Assembly: GCA_018716225.1 (NCBI GenBank)
Contig: DVKE01000014.1
Location: 1 to 48,001 of the forward strand
Direction of reading: 5' to 3'
DNA length: 48,001 nucleotides
From: Candidatus Onthousia faecigallinarum
GTDB taxonomy: Bacteria > Bacillota_I > Bacilli_A > RF39 > UBA660
The notes below the pieces were generated by a model, which worked only from the letters and a program-made list of their open reading frames with translations, had not been told where the DNA came from and ran no database searches. This document shows positions 35,125 to 44,167 of this stretch, piece after piece; within the stretch, counting starts at the first letter, position 1, and every line of letters starts with the position of its first letter. A program made the position numbers and the translations under genes.

Positions 35125-35333
35125 AAAAAATAGGGAAAGTTATGGTGTTTGATGGTAGGACAGGAATTATATTTGCTTTGGAAGAGGAGAAAACAGTCGA
35201 TTTTTCGGCAAGAGATTTTAGTGAAGATTCCTTAAAAGTAGGAGATGTTGTGGAGTTTCGAGAAGAAAAAAGAGCCGATGAGGTTCGGTTGGCTCGCAAT
35301 ATAAAAGTGATTCAAAAGAAAAAAACTCATTAA
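35121..35333 (+). CDS. Small OB-fold, cold-shock-like protein
   Basis: 70 residues. KIGKVMVFDGRTGIIFALEEE matches the start of cold-shock proteins (KGTVKWFNxxKGFGFI), followed by DFSARDFSEDSLKVGDVVEFREEKRADEVRLARNIKVI, the second half of a five-strand OB fold. The aromatic RNA-binding residues of classical CspA (FGF, FVHFSAI) are mostly missing, so nucleic acid binding may be altered. It is coupled by a four-base overlap to the 811-residue gene. Confidence 0.65.
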   Translation: MKKIGKVMVFDGRTGIIFALEEEKTVDFSARDFSEDSLKVGDVVEFREEKRADEVRLARNIKVIQKKKTH

Positions 35334-35335
35334 TA

Positions 35336-36103
35336 TTAGGAATTTAATAAGAAGTGAGAGCCTAACATTACAATGAAACCGAAAAGGAAAGATAGGATGG
35401 TTGTCTTTCTTTTTTGATAGGAAAAAGCTTCTTTTAATAATTCATAAATGGAAATATGAATCATGATACCGGCGATCATACTTAATAAAAAGCCCATGAT
35501 CTGGTCATTGATAAAAGGAGCGAGAAAAAGATAGGCAACAAGAGCACCGAAGGGTTCGGATAAACCGGAAAATAAAGTGTAAAGACAGGCTTTTTTTCTT
35601 GAATTAGTAGCATAATAAACAGGAATGGAAATACTAATTCCTTCGGGAATATTATGTAGGGCAATCGCGATTGTTAACGTAAGGCCTAGGGCCATATTTT
35701 GACTAGAAGAAAGAAAGGTTGCAATTCCTTCGGGTAGATTATGAAGAATAATGGCGATCATCGAAACGAGACCGATTCGATAGAGTTTTTGATTTTTAAC
35801 TCCTTTTGTCTTTTTTTTTTGCATATGTCGATCGACAAACATGGATAAAAGGAGACCTAACACAAAGAAAATGAATAAGAAAAGGTAGGCGGGTATGGGG
35901 AAGAAAACATTTTTTAAAAGAACAATTGACTCTGGAAGAAGATCCGTAAGAGAAACGGTAATCATGACTCCGGCGGCAAAAGAGAGGGTAGCGGCTAGAA
36001 AACGCTCTTTTTCTTGAAAAGAAAAAAAGATAGGGATCGTTCCTAGTAAAGTGGAAAGTCCGGCCATACAAGAAAAAAGAAAAGCATAAGATATTTGGCT
36101 CAT
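35336..36103 (-). CDS. zupT: ZIP-family metal transporter (ZupT-like)
   Basis: 255 residues, about eight membrane helices. The metal-site signature appears twice as in the ZIP family: HNLPEGIATF (helix IV) and HNIPEGISISIPVYYA (helix V). Imports Zn and other divalent metals. LPES earlier and SGLSEPFGAL later also match. The ATG at 36103 has GGTGAT upstream; the ATG at 36115 has no RBS. It converges on the OB-fold gene with two bases between stops, and is 3 kb from the ZnuA-fold lipoprotein. Confidence 0.92.
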   Translation of the reverse strand: MSQISYAFLFSCMAGLSTLLGTIPIFFSFQEKERFLAATLSFAAGVMITVSLTDLLPESIVLLKNVFFPIPAYLFLFIFFVLGLLLSMFVDRHMQKKKTKGVKNQKLYRIGLVSMIAIILHNLPEGIATFLSSSQNMALGLTLTIAIALHNIPEGISISIPVYYATNSRKKACLYTLFSGLSEPFGALVAYLFLAPFINDQIMGFLLSMIAGIMIHISIYELLKEAFSYQKRKTTILSFLFGFIVMLGSHFLLNS

Positions 36104-36178
36104 AGCTATCACCATTACATTTTATCGGGAAAGAGGAAAAAGTAGAACGGAAACTTTTAAAAAATTGCTTGTTTTGCT

Positions 36179-36207
36179 TTTCAAAGAAAGCGAAAATGCG
36201 CTATAAT
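36179..36207 (+). promoter_or_regulatory. Promoter of the comN-secDF-rsh operon
   Basis: TTTCAA (36179-36184), 17-base spacer, TATAAT (36202-36207). Confidence 0.5.
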
Positions 36208-36230
36208 GTTGTTAGTTTGGTGGTGATCAC

Positions 36231-36515
36231 ATGGATTTGGAATTTAACAGTCAAGAAGAGTTGTATCAAAGAGTGTTACCCGCTTTAAGAGCAAAATGTC
36301 AGGAACTCGCCCGACTTGGACTCTCTTATATCCGCGAAAAAGATATTTGGAATTATTTGATTTTAAATAAGTGGAGAAAAGCTCAGGATCTACAATTGTC
36401 TGATATTGTGAGTGATATTATGCATGTTGATAGTTATGAACTTGACTGTTATGTTAAGGATATGATGTTTCAGGCCAAAAGGAAAAGAGAAGAAGAGAAT
36501 TTAGAAGTAATATGA
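36231..36515 (+). CDS. comN: ComN-type post-transcriptional regulator
   Basis: 94 residues of the Bacilli family typified by ComN (YrzD), which controls comE transcript localisation and competence. Helical, with RVLPALRAKCQELARLGLSYI, REKDIWNYLILNKWRK and LSDIVSDIMHVDSYELDCYVKDM. Its place directly ahead of secDF matches B. subtilis. The ATG has GGTGGTGAT. The end is ten bases before secDF. comEA-comEC are also in this window, though any control of them is inference. Confidence 0.8.
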   Translation: MDLEFNSQEELYQRVLPALRAKCQELARLGLSYIREKDIWNYLILNKWRKAQDLQLSDIVSDIMHVDSYELDCYVKDMMFQAKRKREEENLEVI

Positions 36516-36525
36516 GGTGAAAGTG

Positions 36526-38769
36526 ATGAAAGCAAAAAGAAATAGTGTAATAATAAGGACTCTTTTATTAACCGCTTTATCGGTTTTAATCTGCTTTGTT
36601 TTGAATCCTGTTTTTAAGAATTTAAAATATGGGCTAGATTTACAAGGGGGATTTGAAATTTTATATCAAGTAACTCCTTTGGATGGAAGTAAAATGACAA
36701 AAGAAAAATTAACTTCTACTTATCATAGTATGAGTCGAAGAATTGATTCTCTTGGGGTAAGTGAACCGGAAATTATTTTAGAAGGGAATGATAAAATTCG
36801 GGTAAGACTTGCAGGGGTAACCAATCAAGAAGAGGCAAGGGAGACTTTGTCTACGGTCGCATCGCTTACTTTTCGAGATACGAATGATAATCTATTAATG
36901 ACGAGTGAAGTTTTGGAATCTGGGGGAGCGAGACTTACTACTGATAGTAATGGAAGACCGGCGGTTGCTTTAAGTATTGCCGATGTGGATACTTTTTATG
37001 AAGTCACGAATCGGGTTAAAGATTATGAGGATAATCGCATTGTTATTTGGCTTGATTTTGAGGAAGGAACGGATAGTTATGCGGCAAGTCAATATACTTG
37101 TGGAACGGAAAGTTCGCATTGTTTAAGTGCAGCGACAGTTAATCAAGCTTTTGCTAGTGATGTAATTATTCAAGGGAACTTTACCGAGGAACAGGCTCAG
37201 AATTTGGTTGATCTTATTAATTCGGGGTCTCTTCCTGCCAAATTAACCGAAGTTTCAAGTCAAACGGTAGGAGCTTCTTTTGGAGAAGCTACTTTACAAA
37301 AGACGTTGATCGCTGGCATTGTTGGTATTAGTTTGGTAGCGTTGTTGTTAATCTTTGTTTATCATTTTGCAGGTTTTATTTCTTCTGTCTGTATTCTTCT
37401 TTATACTTTACTCGTCTTTGCTGTCTTTTGGTTAGTAGGAGGTGTGTTGACTTTACCTGGTATCGCAGCTTTACTTTTAGGTATTGGAATGGCTGTGGAT
37501 GCGAATGTTTTAACCTATGCCAGGATTAAAGAAGAATTACAAAAAGGTAGAAGTTTGGAATCGGCTTTTAAAAATGGAAGCAAAGCTAGTTTTACGACGA
37601 TTCTAGATGCAAACTTAACCACTCTTTTAGTAGCGATCATCATGTTTATTTTTGGAGAAAGTAGTGTCAAAGGATTTGCAACCATGCTTATCATTAATAT
37701 TGCCGTTACTATGGTAACCATGGTTGGTATTACGAGAATGATGATGAAAGGTTTTGTAAAAACTGGCTATTTTGATGATAAATTAAATCTTTTCTTACAT
37801 GTAAAAAAGAAAGATCTTGAAAAAGAAACGCTAGAGAAGAAACCGAAGAATTATCTTCGTATGAGTAAATATTTTGCTATTTTCTCTTGTGTTTGCATTT
37901 TAATTGGCACCGTTTTCTTTGGTGTAAAGGGATTCCATTTAGGAATTGATTATCAAGCTGGGAGTGATATTACTTTAGTTTCCTCGAATCCAATTTCAGA
38001 ATCTAGTCTTGATGCGGACTTAGAGAGTTTAGGACTTACGAAAGTCTCTTATGAGGCGGGAGATGGAGAAGTTTCTCTTCGGGTAAAAGATGTGTTAGCG
38101 GATGATGAGATTGCCGAAGTAACGAATTATTTTACCAATAAATATCAAGCTGATGTTGATATTGGGGTGGTAAGTAATATTGTAGCCCAAGAACTGATTA
38201 AAAATGCTGCTATTTCTATTGCTCTTTCTTTAATCGGTATTATCCTATATGTAAGTTTCCGCTTTACTTTCCATTTTGGATTAAGTTCTGTTTTATGCTT
38301 AATTCATGATGCTCTTATGATGGTCGCTGGAATTTTAATTTTCCAAGTAGAAGTGAATTCCATGTTTATAGTAGCCATTTTAACCATTATTGGTTATTCG
38401 ATTAATAATACGATTGTTGTCTTTGATCGTATCAGGGAAAATAGGAAGAAAAAAGATAGTGCGAAATTAAAAGAAGGAGAGTTGGAAGACCTTGTTAACT
38501 TAAGCATAGGGCAAACGATGAGCCGTAGTATTTATACTTCTTTAACTACTTTGCTTCCTATTATTGCTCTTATGATCTTTGGCAGTAGTGGAATTTTAAC
38601 TTTTAATGTAGCTATGGTGATTGGTTTAATTGCCGGAACTTATTCGTCGATCTTTTTAGCTGGTTATATCTATGTTAAATTAGAGAAGAGAAGTGCAAAA
38701 AAGAACAAGCCAAAGAAAATAAGAAGACAGGAGGTTCAAGAAAAAATTATCAAAGGAATTAATGATTGA
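36526..38769 (+). CDS. secDF: SecDF, fused protein-export helper
   Basis: RND-type membrane protein that uses proton flow to pull secreted proteins through SecYEG. About 747 residues: SecD half with YGLDLQGGFEI (about 34), RRIDSLGVSEPEI, and helices with GIGMAVDANVLTYARIKEEL; SecF half with GIDYQAGSDITL (about 478), GYSINNTIVVFDRIRENR, and MSRSIYTSLTTLLPIIAL. The fused form is typical of Bacilli. The ATG at 36526 has GAGGTGA; the GTG at 36517 overlaps it. An odd CGTESSHC pair near residue 190 in the outer domain may form a disulfide. Confidence 0.95.
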   Translation: MKAKRNSVIIRTLLLTALSVLICFVLNPVFKNLKYGLDLQGGFEILYQVTPLDGSKMTKEKLTSTYHSMSRRIDSLGVSEPEIILEGNDKIRVRLAGVTNQEEARETLSTVASLTFRDTNDNLLMTSEVLESGGARLTTDSNGRPAVALSIADVDTFYEVTNRVKDYEDNRIVIWLDFEEGTDSYAASQYTCGTESSHCLSAATVNQAFASDVIIQGNFTEEQAQNLVDLINSGSLPAKLTEVSSQTVGASFGEATLQKTLIAGIVGISLVALLLIFVYHFAGFISSVCILLYTLLVFAVFWLVGGVLTLPGIAALLLGIGMAVDANVLTYARIKEELQKGRSLESAFKNGSKASFTTILDANLTTLLVAIIMFIFGESSVKGFATMLIINIAVTMVTMVGITRMMMKGFVKTGYFDDKLNLFLHVKKKDLEKETLEKKPKNYLRMSKYFAIFSCVCILIGTVFFGVKGFHLGIDYQAGSDITLVSSNPISESSLDADLESLGLTKVSYEAGDGEVSLRVKDVLADDEIAEVTNYFTNKYQADVDIGVVSNIVAQELIKNAAISIALSLIGIILYVSFRFTFHFGLSSVLCLIHDALMMVAGILIFQVEVNSMFIVAILTIIGYSINNTIVVFDRIRENRKKKDSAKLKEGELEDLVNLSIGQTMSRSIYTSLTTLLPIIALMIFGSSGILTFNVAMVIGLIAGTYSSIFLAGYIYVKLEKRSAKKNKPKKIRRQEVQEKIIKGIND

Positions 38770-38789
38770 TTCGAAGGGAGGAGATTCAT

Positions 38790-40937
38790 TTGTCTCATTC
38801 GAAAGAAAAAGTTACCATTGATGCTTTGCTTGACAAAGCGAAGGGATATATGAAAAAAGATGAGCTGAAGAAAATAAAAGAGGCTTATCTTTTTGCCAAA
38901 GAAAAGCATGAAGGACAATACCGCAAAACAGGGGAAGAATATATTTTTCATCCGTTAGCAGTAGCGATGATTCTAACGACCATTTATGCGGATAGTGAGA
39001 GTATTGAAGCAGCCTTATTGCATGATGTGTTAGAAGATTGTGATTGTACCAAAGAAGAACTGGAAGAACACTTTGGAAAAACGGTAACAAAATTGGTAGA
39101 TGGCGTTACCAAACTAGGACGGATTCATTTTTCTACCGATAATGAATATTTAATTGAATATTATAAAAAAATTATTGTAGGAATGAGTGAAGATGTTCGA
39201 GTTATTATTATTAAGTTAGCCGATCGTCTTCATAATATGCGCACTCTTTGGGCGATTCCAGAGGAAAAACAAAAGCGGAAAGCCAAGGAGGTTTTAGAGA
39301 TTTTTGCGCCCCTTGCTCATCACTTAGGAATTCATAAGATTAAAAGTGAATTAGAAGATTTGGCATTACGTTATTTAAAACCAACTGTTTTTTATGATAT
39401 TGCTGAAAAATTAAACAAAACAAAAGTCGAACGGGATCGGACGGTTAATGAGATGATGAAAGAAGTGTCCGATTTGTTAAATGAGCATCATATTTCGCAT
39501 GAAATTAAAGGAAGAGCGAAGAGTATTTATAGTATTTATAACAAGCTCGATCGGGGAAAGAAATTTAGTGATATCTATGATTTGTTAGCGATCCGTATTC
39601 TAGTAAATACGGAACAAGACTGTTATTTGGCACTTGGAATTATTCATTCCAAATTTCGGCCGTTACCCAATCGTTTTAAAGACTACATCGCTATGCCGAA
39701 AGTAAATATGTATCAATCTCTTCATACTACTGTTTTTGGAATTGATGGTTATTTGTTTGAAATTCAAATTCGTACCTATCAAATGGATGAAGTAGCAGAA
39801 AATGGTATCGCTTCTCATTGGGCTTATAAAGAGCATAAAGATGCTTCTAAATTAATGCAAAATACGACCGAACAGAAACTACAATTCTTTAAATCGATTA
39901 TGGAATTATCGCAAGATAAAATGAGTAGTGAAGAATTTATTAATAGTGTCAAGGATGAGGTTTTAAATAATAATATTTATACCTTTACACCCAAAGGTGA
40001 TGTCATTGAGTTACCAAGAGGGGCAACTCCTTTGGATTTTGCTTATAAAGTTCATACGAGAGTAGGGGAAACAACCGTGGGAGCTATTGTCAATAATAAT
40101 ATTGTTCCCCTTGACTATCAGTTGCAAAACAATGATATTGTCAAAATTAATACTAATAAAAATGCCCATCCTTCCAAAGAATGGTTAAATATTGTAAAAT
40201 GTACCCAGACGAAGAATAAAATTCGAGGTTATTTCAGTAAGAACGAAAAAGAAATTTTGATGGAGCGAGGAAAAGAGGCTCTTGAAAAAGAATTACGGAA
40301 GAAAAAATATAGTATTCAAGAATTTTATAAAGAAGAAAATGAAAAACAAATTCTTGAAACGCTAAAAATAGACAATATGGATGAGTTATACTTAGATATC
40401 GGGAATGGGAAGTATAGTCCTATTACGGTCATTCGGACAGTTTTCAAGCAAGAGGAAGAAGAAAAACCAAAATCGAAACCAATTCCAAAATCAAACGAGG
40501 TTTCTTCGGATATTGTTGTTGCAGGCATTGATAACATTCGTGTAAGTCTTGCTTCCTGCTGTGATCCTGTCTATGGAGATGATATTATTGGCTATATTAC
40601 GAGAGGGAATGGTATTACGATTCATAGAAGTAATTGTCATAATCTTGCTATGATGGAAGAGAGATGTGTTTCTGTTTCTTGGAGTAATACACCTGCTAGC
40701 AAGTACGAAGTGTCCTTAATTATTTATTCCAATACCAATGAAAATCATCTAGCTGATATTATTCAGCAAACAAGTCGCCTGAATGTCAATGTAGATGGGG
40801 TAAAAGTGGTTTCGAAAGATCAATATAATGTTTACCAGATGGAAGCCTATGTAAAAAATAAAGAACATCTTGAAAAATTGATGCAAGAGTTAAAAAAAGA
40901 ACCATATATTGTTAATGTAGAAAGGTTAATTCAATGA
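38790..40937 (+). CDS. relA: RelA/SpoT homologue, bifunctional (p)ppGpp synthetase/hydrolase
   Basis: Makes and degrades the alarmone (p)ppGpp. 715 residues: HD hydrolase domain (HPLAVAMIL, AALLHDVLEDC, ADRLHNMRTL), synthetase domain (KGRAKSIYSIYNKL, FSDIYDLLAIRILV, KDYIAMPKVNMYQSLHTTV), TGS domain (YTFTPKGDVIELPRGATPLDFAY), zinc-finger-like region (ASCCDPVYGDDIIGYITRGNGITIHRSNC) and a C-terminal ACT domain. Both catalytic parts look intact. The start is TTG at 38790, with GGGAGGAG eight bases before; the upstream TTG at 38766 overlaps the secDF end. Confidence 0.95.
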   Translation: MSHSKEKVTIDALLDKAKGYMKKDELKKIKEAYLFAKEKHEGQYRKTGEEYIFHPLAVAMILTTIYADSESIEAALLHDVLEDCDCTKEELEEHFGKTVTKLVDGVTKLGRIHFSTDNEYLIEYYKKIIVGMSEDVRVIIIKLADRLHNMRTLWAIPEEKQKRKAKEVLEIFAPLAHHLGIHKIKSELEDLALRYLKPTVFYDIAEKLNKTKVERDRTVNEMMKEVSDLLNEHHISHEIKGRAKSIYSIYNKLDRGKKFSDIYDLLAIRILVNTEQDCYLALGIIHSKFRPLPNRFKDYIAMPKVNMYQSLHTTVFGIDGYLFEIQIRTYQMDEVAENGIASHWAYKEHKDASKLMQNTTEQKLQFFKSIMELSQDKMSSEEFINSVKDEVLNNNIYTFTPKGDVIELPRGATPLDFAYKVHTRVGETTVGAIVNNNIVPLDYQLQNNDIVKINTNKNAHPSKEWLNIVKCTQTKNKIRGYFSKNEKEILMERGKEALEKELRKKKYSIQEFYKEENEKQILETLKIDNMDELYLDIGNGKYSPITVIRTVFKQEEEEKPKSKPIPKSNEVSSDIVVAGIDNIRVSLASCCDPVYGDDIIGYITRGNGITIHRSNCHNLAMMEERCVSVSWSNTPASKYEVSLIIYSNTNENHLADIIQQTSRLNVNVDGVKVVSKDQYNVYQMEAYVKNKEHLEKLMQELKKEPYIVNVERLIQ

Positions 40938-41368
40938 GAGTAATTGTTCAAAGATGTAAAAATGCAAAGTGTATTATCAATCAAAAAGTAAAGAGTGAAA
41001 TTGAAGAAGGTCTCGTGTTATTTGTTGGTTTTACCGAAGGGGATACCAAAGAGACCATTTTGGGGATGGTTAATAAGATTTTAAATCTTAGAATTTTTGA
41101 TGATGATGATGGTGTTATGAATCGTTCTGTTTTAGATGTTAAGGGAGAAATTTTATCCATTTCTCAGTTTACTCTTTATGCTGACTGTAAAAAAGGAAAT
41201 CGTCCCAGTTATTTAAAAGCGATGAAGGGTCCAAAAGCATCTTTGTTATATGATTTTTTTAACAAAACCTTATCCGATTATCTTTCTGTTCAAACAGGTG
41301 TATTTGGAGCGAATATGGATATTTGTTTTACGAATCATGGGCCGGTTACCATTATGTTAGAAAGGTGA
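40934..41368 (+). CDS. dtd: D-aminoacyl-tRNA deacylase
   Basis: Removes D-amino acids, and Gly from tRNA-Ala, from tRNA. 144 residues, full length: MRVIVQRCKNAKCII start, LVLFVGFTEGD, ILNLRIFDD, the active-site SQFTLYADCKKGNRPSY (about 76) and the cross-subunit NHGPVTIML (about 134). The ATG overlaps the relA stop by four bases, as in B. subtilis, where the two genes are also adjacent. Confidence 0.96.
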   Translation: MRVIVQRCKNAKCIINQKVKSEIEEGLVLFVGFTEGDTKETILGMVNKILNLRIFDDDDGVMNRSVLDVKGEILSISQFTLYADCKKGNRPSYLKAMKGPKASLLYDFFNKTLSDYLSVQTGVFGANMDICFTNHGPVTIMLER

Positions 41369-41376
41369 GGGATCTT

Positions 41377-42438
41377 ATGTATCGCAATCGAATTAATTAT
41401 AAACTATTAAATTTCTTAATTTTAATGGGATTGCTTTATATTATTGTAACGAATATCGGAACTTGGTTTCAAATTTTTATGTCCGTCGTTCGGGTGTGTT
41501 TGCCTTTTCTTATCGCTTTTGCCATTGCTTATGCTCTTTCTCCTTTTGTTCGTAAATTAGAAGCGAAAGGAGTACGAAAATCGTTAGCTGTAACTACCGT
41601 GGTTTTAGGTACTTTAGTTATTTTGGTTGCAATTTTAAGCATCACATTACCTCTTTTATATAATCAATTAGTATCTTTTGCTTCTTCTATTGGAACGGTT
41701 TTAGAAGATGTGGGTGAAAAATTTAATTGGGATTTAACTTTTGTTGAAAATGCAGTTAATTCTTTTTTAGGTAATGCGATTGATGGGCTTGCTCAATTGA
41801 CAAGGGAAGGAACCTTTGACTTTGTAGGAAAGACGATGTCTTTCTTGGGAAATCTAGTGATTGTTTTTGTGGTAACTACTTACTTTCTTTCTTATATGGA
41901 TAAAATTAGAGCATTCTTTAAACGCGTTTTACAAAATTATCGGAATAAGAGTTATCAATATGTCAAAACACTAGATCATGAATTCAGTAATTATTTAAAA
42001 GGATTAGGTCTTTTTATGGTAATCCAATTTTTTGAATATTCCATTGTCTTCTTAATTGCGGGTCATCCCAACTGGTTATTGTTTGGCGTACTAGCTTCCC
42101 TTACTACTATTATTCCTTATTTTGGAGGGCTATTTACGAACATTTTAGCACTGTTAACCGCTTCGGTTGTTAGTTCTAAAGTGTTTATTGCGACTTTGAT
42201 TATTTGTCTTATTTTTCCACAATTAGATGGCTATATTATTTCACCAAGGGTATATGGAAAAACGAATAATATCAATCCACTCGTTACGATTATGGTTGTA
42301 TCGATTGGGGGTACCATTGGCGGATTTTTTGGAATTGTCATTGCCCTTCCAGTTTATATTTTAATTTCTACCAGTTATCGTTTCTTTAAAAATGATATCA
42401 AGAAGGGCATGAAAAAAGTAAAAGAGCAAATTAAGTAA
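41377..42438 (+). CDS. AI-2E family permease
   Basis: 353 residues with the AI-2E transporter/YtvI layout: helices at the N-terminus (LLNFLILMGLLYIIVTNI, LPFLIAFAIAYALSPFVRKLEAKGVRKSLAVTTVVLG), a soluble stretch (about 100-150), and a C-terminal helix bundle with NPLVTIMVVSIGGTIGGFFGIVIALP, the best family mark. Substrates in this family are varied, including Na/H exchange in some members, so no substrate is claimed. The ATG at 41377 has AAAGGTGAGG. Last gene of the comN operon. Confidence 0.88.
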   Translation: MYRNRINYKLLNFLILMGLLYIIVTNIGTWFQIFMSVVRVCLPFLIAFAIAYALSPFVRKLEAKGVRKSLAVTTVVLGTLVILVAILSITLPLLYNQLVSFASSIGTVLEDVGEKFNWDLTFVENAVNSFLGNAIDGLAQLTREGTFDFVGKTMSFLGNLVIVFVVTTYFLSYMDKIRAFFKRVLQNYRNKSYQYVKTLDHEFSNYLKGLGLFMVIQFFEYSIVFLIAGHPNWLLFGVLASLTTIIPYFGGLFTNILALLTASVVSSKVFIATLIICLIFPQLDGYIISPRVYGKTNNINPLVTIMVVSIGGTIGGFFGIVIALPVYILISTSYRFFKNDIKKGMKKVKEQIK

Positions 42439-42454
42439 TTTTTTTTGTTCGAGG

Positions 42455-42482
42455 GAAAGTCAGATGGTTGACTTTCTTTTTT
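42455..42482 (+). terminator. Terminator of the comN-secDF-relA-dtd operon
   Basis: GAAAGTCA, loop GATGGT, TGACTTTC, then TTTTTT. Confidence 0.8.
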
Positions 42483-42521
42483 CTTTTTTTTTATAATAAG
42501 AAGAGAAAAGGAGAAAATAGA

Positions 42522-44000
42522 ATGGAATCTGTAATAAACACTCAAAAGAATTCAAAAGAATTTCGAGTTTTAACCAAAATCTTTTCCTATCATTATCAAC
42601 ATCGAAGACCTCAAAAGCCTCTTCTTTATTATCCTGAATTTAAAAAATTAATAGTACGTTTTGTTGAAAATTTGATGAATTGTTATTTAGAAACAACTTC
42701 TTTTGATGTTGGTCCTCATTTTCAACCACATTGTGAAATTGTAGATTTTAAAGGACGTGCGAAAGGCAGTTATCACTATGATACTATAAAAATAGATGAG
42801 TTAAGTGTTTGGCATCTTTATCAAGGAAATTTATTAGAATTTTTGATACCTTGTCATGAATTATTGCATTTTAAATATGATATTGACTTAGTTTGTGGTA
42901 CTATCAATCAAGATGTTATCCGTATTTTAAAAGAAAGTTTAATCGCATTAGATGCTTTAAAATCAAAGAAAGGGTTGGATTATAGTTATTACCAAGAAAA
43001 CTATGGTTTTGAAAGTTCAGAAAAAGTAGCGAATATCGAAGGGATTAAATTATTTCGAAACATATTACATATCATGAATATTACTCTTCAATCAGAAGAT
43101 GAGGAAAAGCTAACTTCTTTTTATCAAAAAAATAGACTAGAATATCAAAATTATTTTCGAGACTTTCGAAAAAATATGCGCGTGACTCAAGATTATATGG
43201 ATTTTGAAGAGGCCTTTGATCAGCTGTTTTTCCATCATCCTAGTTGGTATCACTTTAAGCAGTTGCGAATCGAGTATAAATTAGATAAGAAAGGAAATAT
43301 ACGCAAAAGAACAAGAGAAGAGCTTTTAGAACAATTAAAAGAAAAGGTGAGCAAAGAGAAAAAGAATTATATTATAAGTTTGTTATCGCAAGAAAAAGAA
43401 AAAAAGAATACCATAGAAGATTTTGCAGGTTCAAAAAGTGAGAATGCGTTTCGAAAAGATGAAATCCTTCCTGGGATTATTTCGGCGAAATCCTATCAAA
43501 GACTTACTTGTTCAAGTTCTTTAAAGATTACTTCAAAGCAATTTGAAATAAGTGATCAATATAATTGTTATATCGTTCCCTTTTATGGGGCTTTTATGGG
43601 AGATACCGATTGTGAAACTTTAGAAGATCTTTGGCGTTTTTCTTATTTTGCAAAATATTTAGAAAAAGGCTATCATTTTAAATTGGGCCCAGCCAGTAAT
43701 AATTTTTTTAAAAGAGGTATTTTCTGTACAAATTATGAAGAATTATGGAGAAAGCAGAAGGAACAAATCGAAATGTTTGAAAACTTAGCAAAACGTCCTA
43801 TTTCTTTGAATAGTAAGCGGAAAGCTTTAGAAAAAATGTTAGAACAAGAAAAAACATCTCCTGATGAGATGGTGGATTATTCTTTACGAAAGTGTTATGA
43901 AGAGATGAGGACTTGTAGTCGAAAAGTAGATTTTAATAAAAAATTTGGGGCTTTAGATGTTAAAAAGAAAATAAAACAAATTGAAAAGAAAATTCAGTGA
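42522..44000 (+). CDS. Unknown protein with a HELLH (zincin-like) motif
   Basis: I do not recognise it. 493 residues, soluble, no signal peptide. The motif CHELLHFKYD (His112, Glu113, His116) matches HExxH of zinc metallopeptidases, inside a helix-like stretch LLEFLIPCHELLHF. A clear third ligand is not visible. The rest is helical and charged, with a Lys/Glu-rich middle (290-330) and a Cys-bearing part later (LTCSSSLKIT, QYNCYIVPFYGAFMGDTDC). The ATG at 42522 has AAAGGAG; the frame open from 42468 starts inside the upstream terminator. A palindrome GAAAAAAGCTTTTTTC follows the stop (44002-44017) and may help termination. Confidence 0.6.
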   Translation: MESVINTQKNSKEFRVLTKIFSYHYQHRRPQKPLLYYPEFKKLIVRFVENLMNCYLETTSFDVGPHFQPHCEIVDFKGRAKGSYHYDTIKIDELSVWHLYQGNLLEFLIPCHELLHFKYDIDLVCGTINQDVIRILKESLIALDALKSKKGLDYSYYQENYGFESSEKVANIEGIKLFRNILHIMNITLQSEDEEKLTSFYQKNRLEYQNYFRDFRKNMRVTQDYMDFEEAFDQLFFHHPSWYHFKQLRIEYKLDKKGNIRKRTREELLEQLKEKVSKEKKNYIISLLSQEKEKKNTIEDFAGSKSENAFRKDEILPGIISAKSYQRLTCSSSLKITSKQFEISDQYNCYIVPFYGAFMGDTDCETLEDLWRFSYFAKYLEKGYHFKLGPASNNFFKRGIFCTNYEELWRKQKEQIEMFENLAKRPISLNSKRKALEKMLEQEKTSPDEMVDYSLRKCYEEMRTCSRKVDFNKKFGALDVKKKIKQIEKKIQ

Positions 44001-44071
44001 TGAAAAAAGCTTTTTTCAATATTTACGAAAACTCGGTACTTTTTTGTATTACGAAAGAACAGATTAATAGT

Positions 44072-44121
44072 ACTTAAGTACTTAAGTCCCTCTTGAAAAA
44101 TATTGATGCTTATGCTAGAAT
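44072..44121 (+). promoter_or_regulatory. Promoter of the DUF177-rpmF operon with an upstream palindrome
   Basis: TTGAAA (44093-44098), 17-base spacer, TAGAAT (44116-44121). Just upstream is a perfect 16-bp palindrome ACTTAAGTACTTAAGT (44072-44087), overlapping a second 14-bp one (AGTACTTAAGTACT). Their place suggests a dimeric regulator site. Confidence 0.55.
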
Positions 44122-44167
44122 GTATGTGTTTCCAAAAGTGATAAGGGACTTGAATTAGGTGATGAAA

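Noticed and set aside
35796-36071. Minus-strand 91-codon frame inside the ZIP transporter gene
   Set aside because: Frame shadow of zupT with high Arg/Phe/Ser; the zupT frame has clear family motifs.
44069-44087. FapR-type operator near rpmF
   Set aside because: AGTAC-TTAA-GTACT resembles the AGTAC-N3-GTACT core but the spacing is four, not three, and no fatty-acid gene follows.
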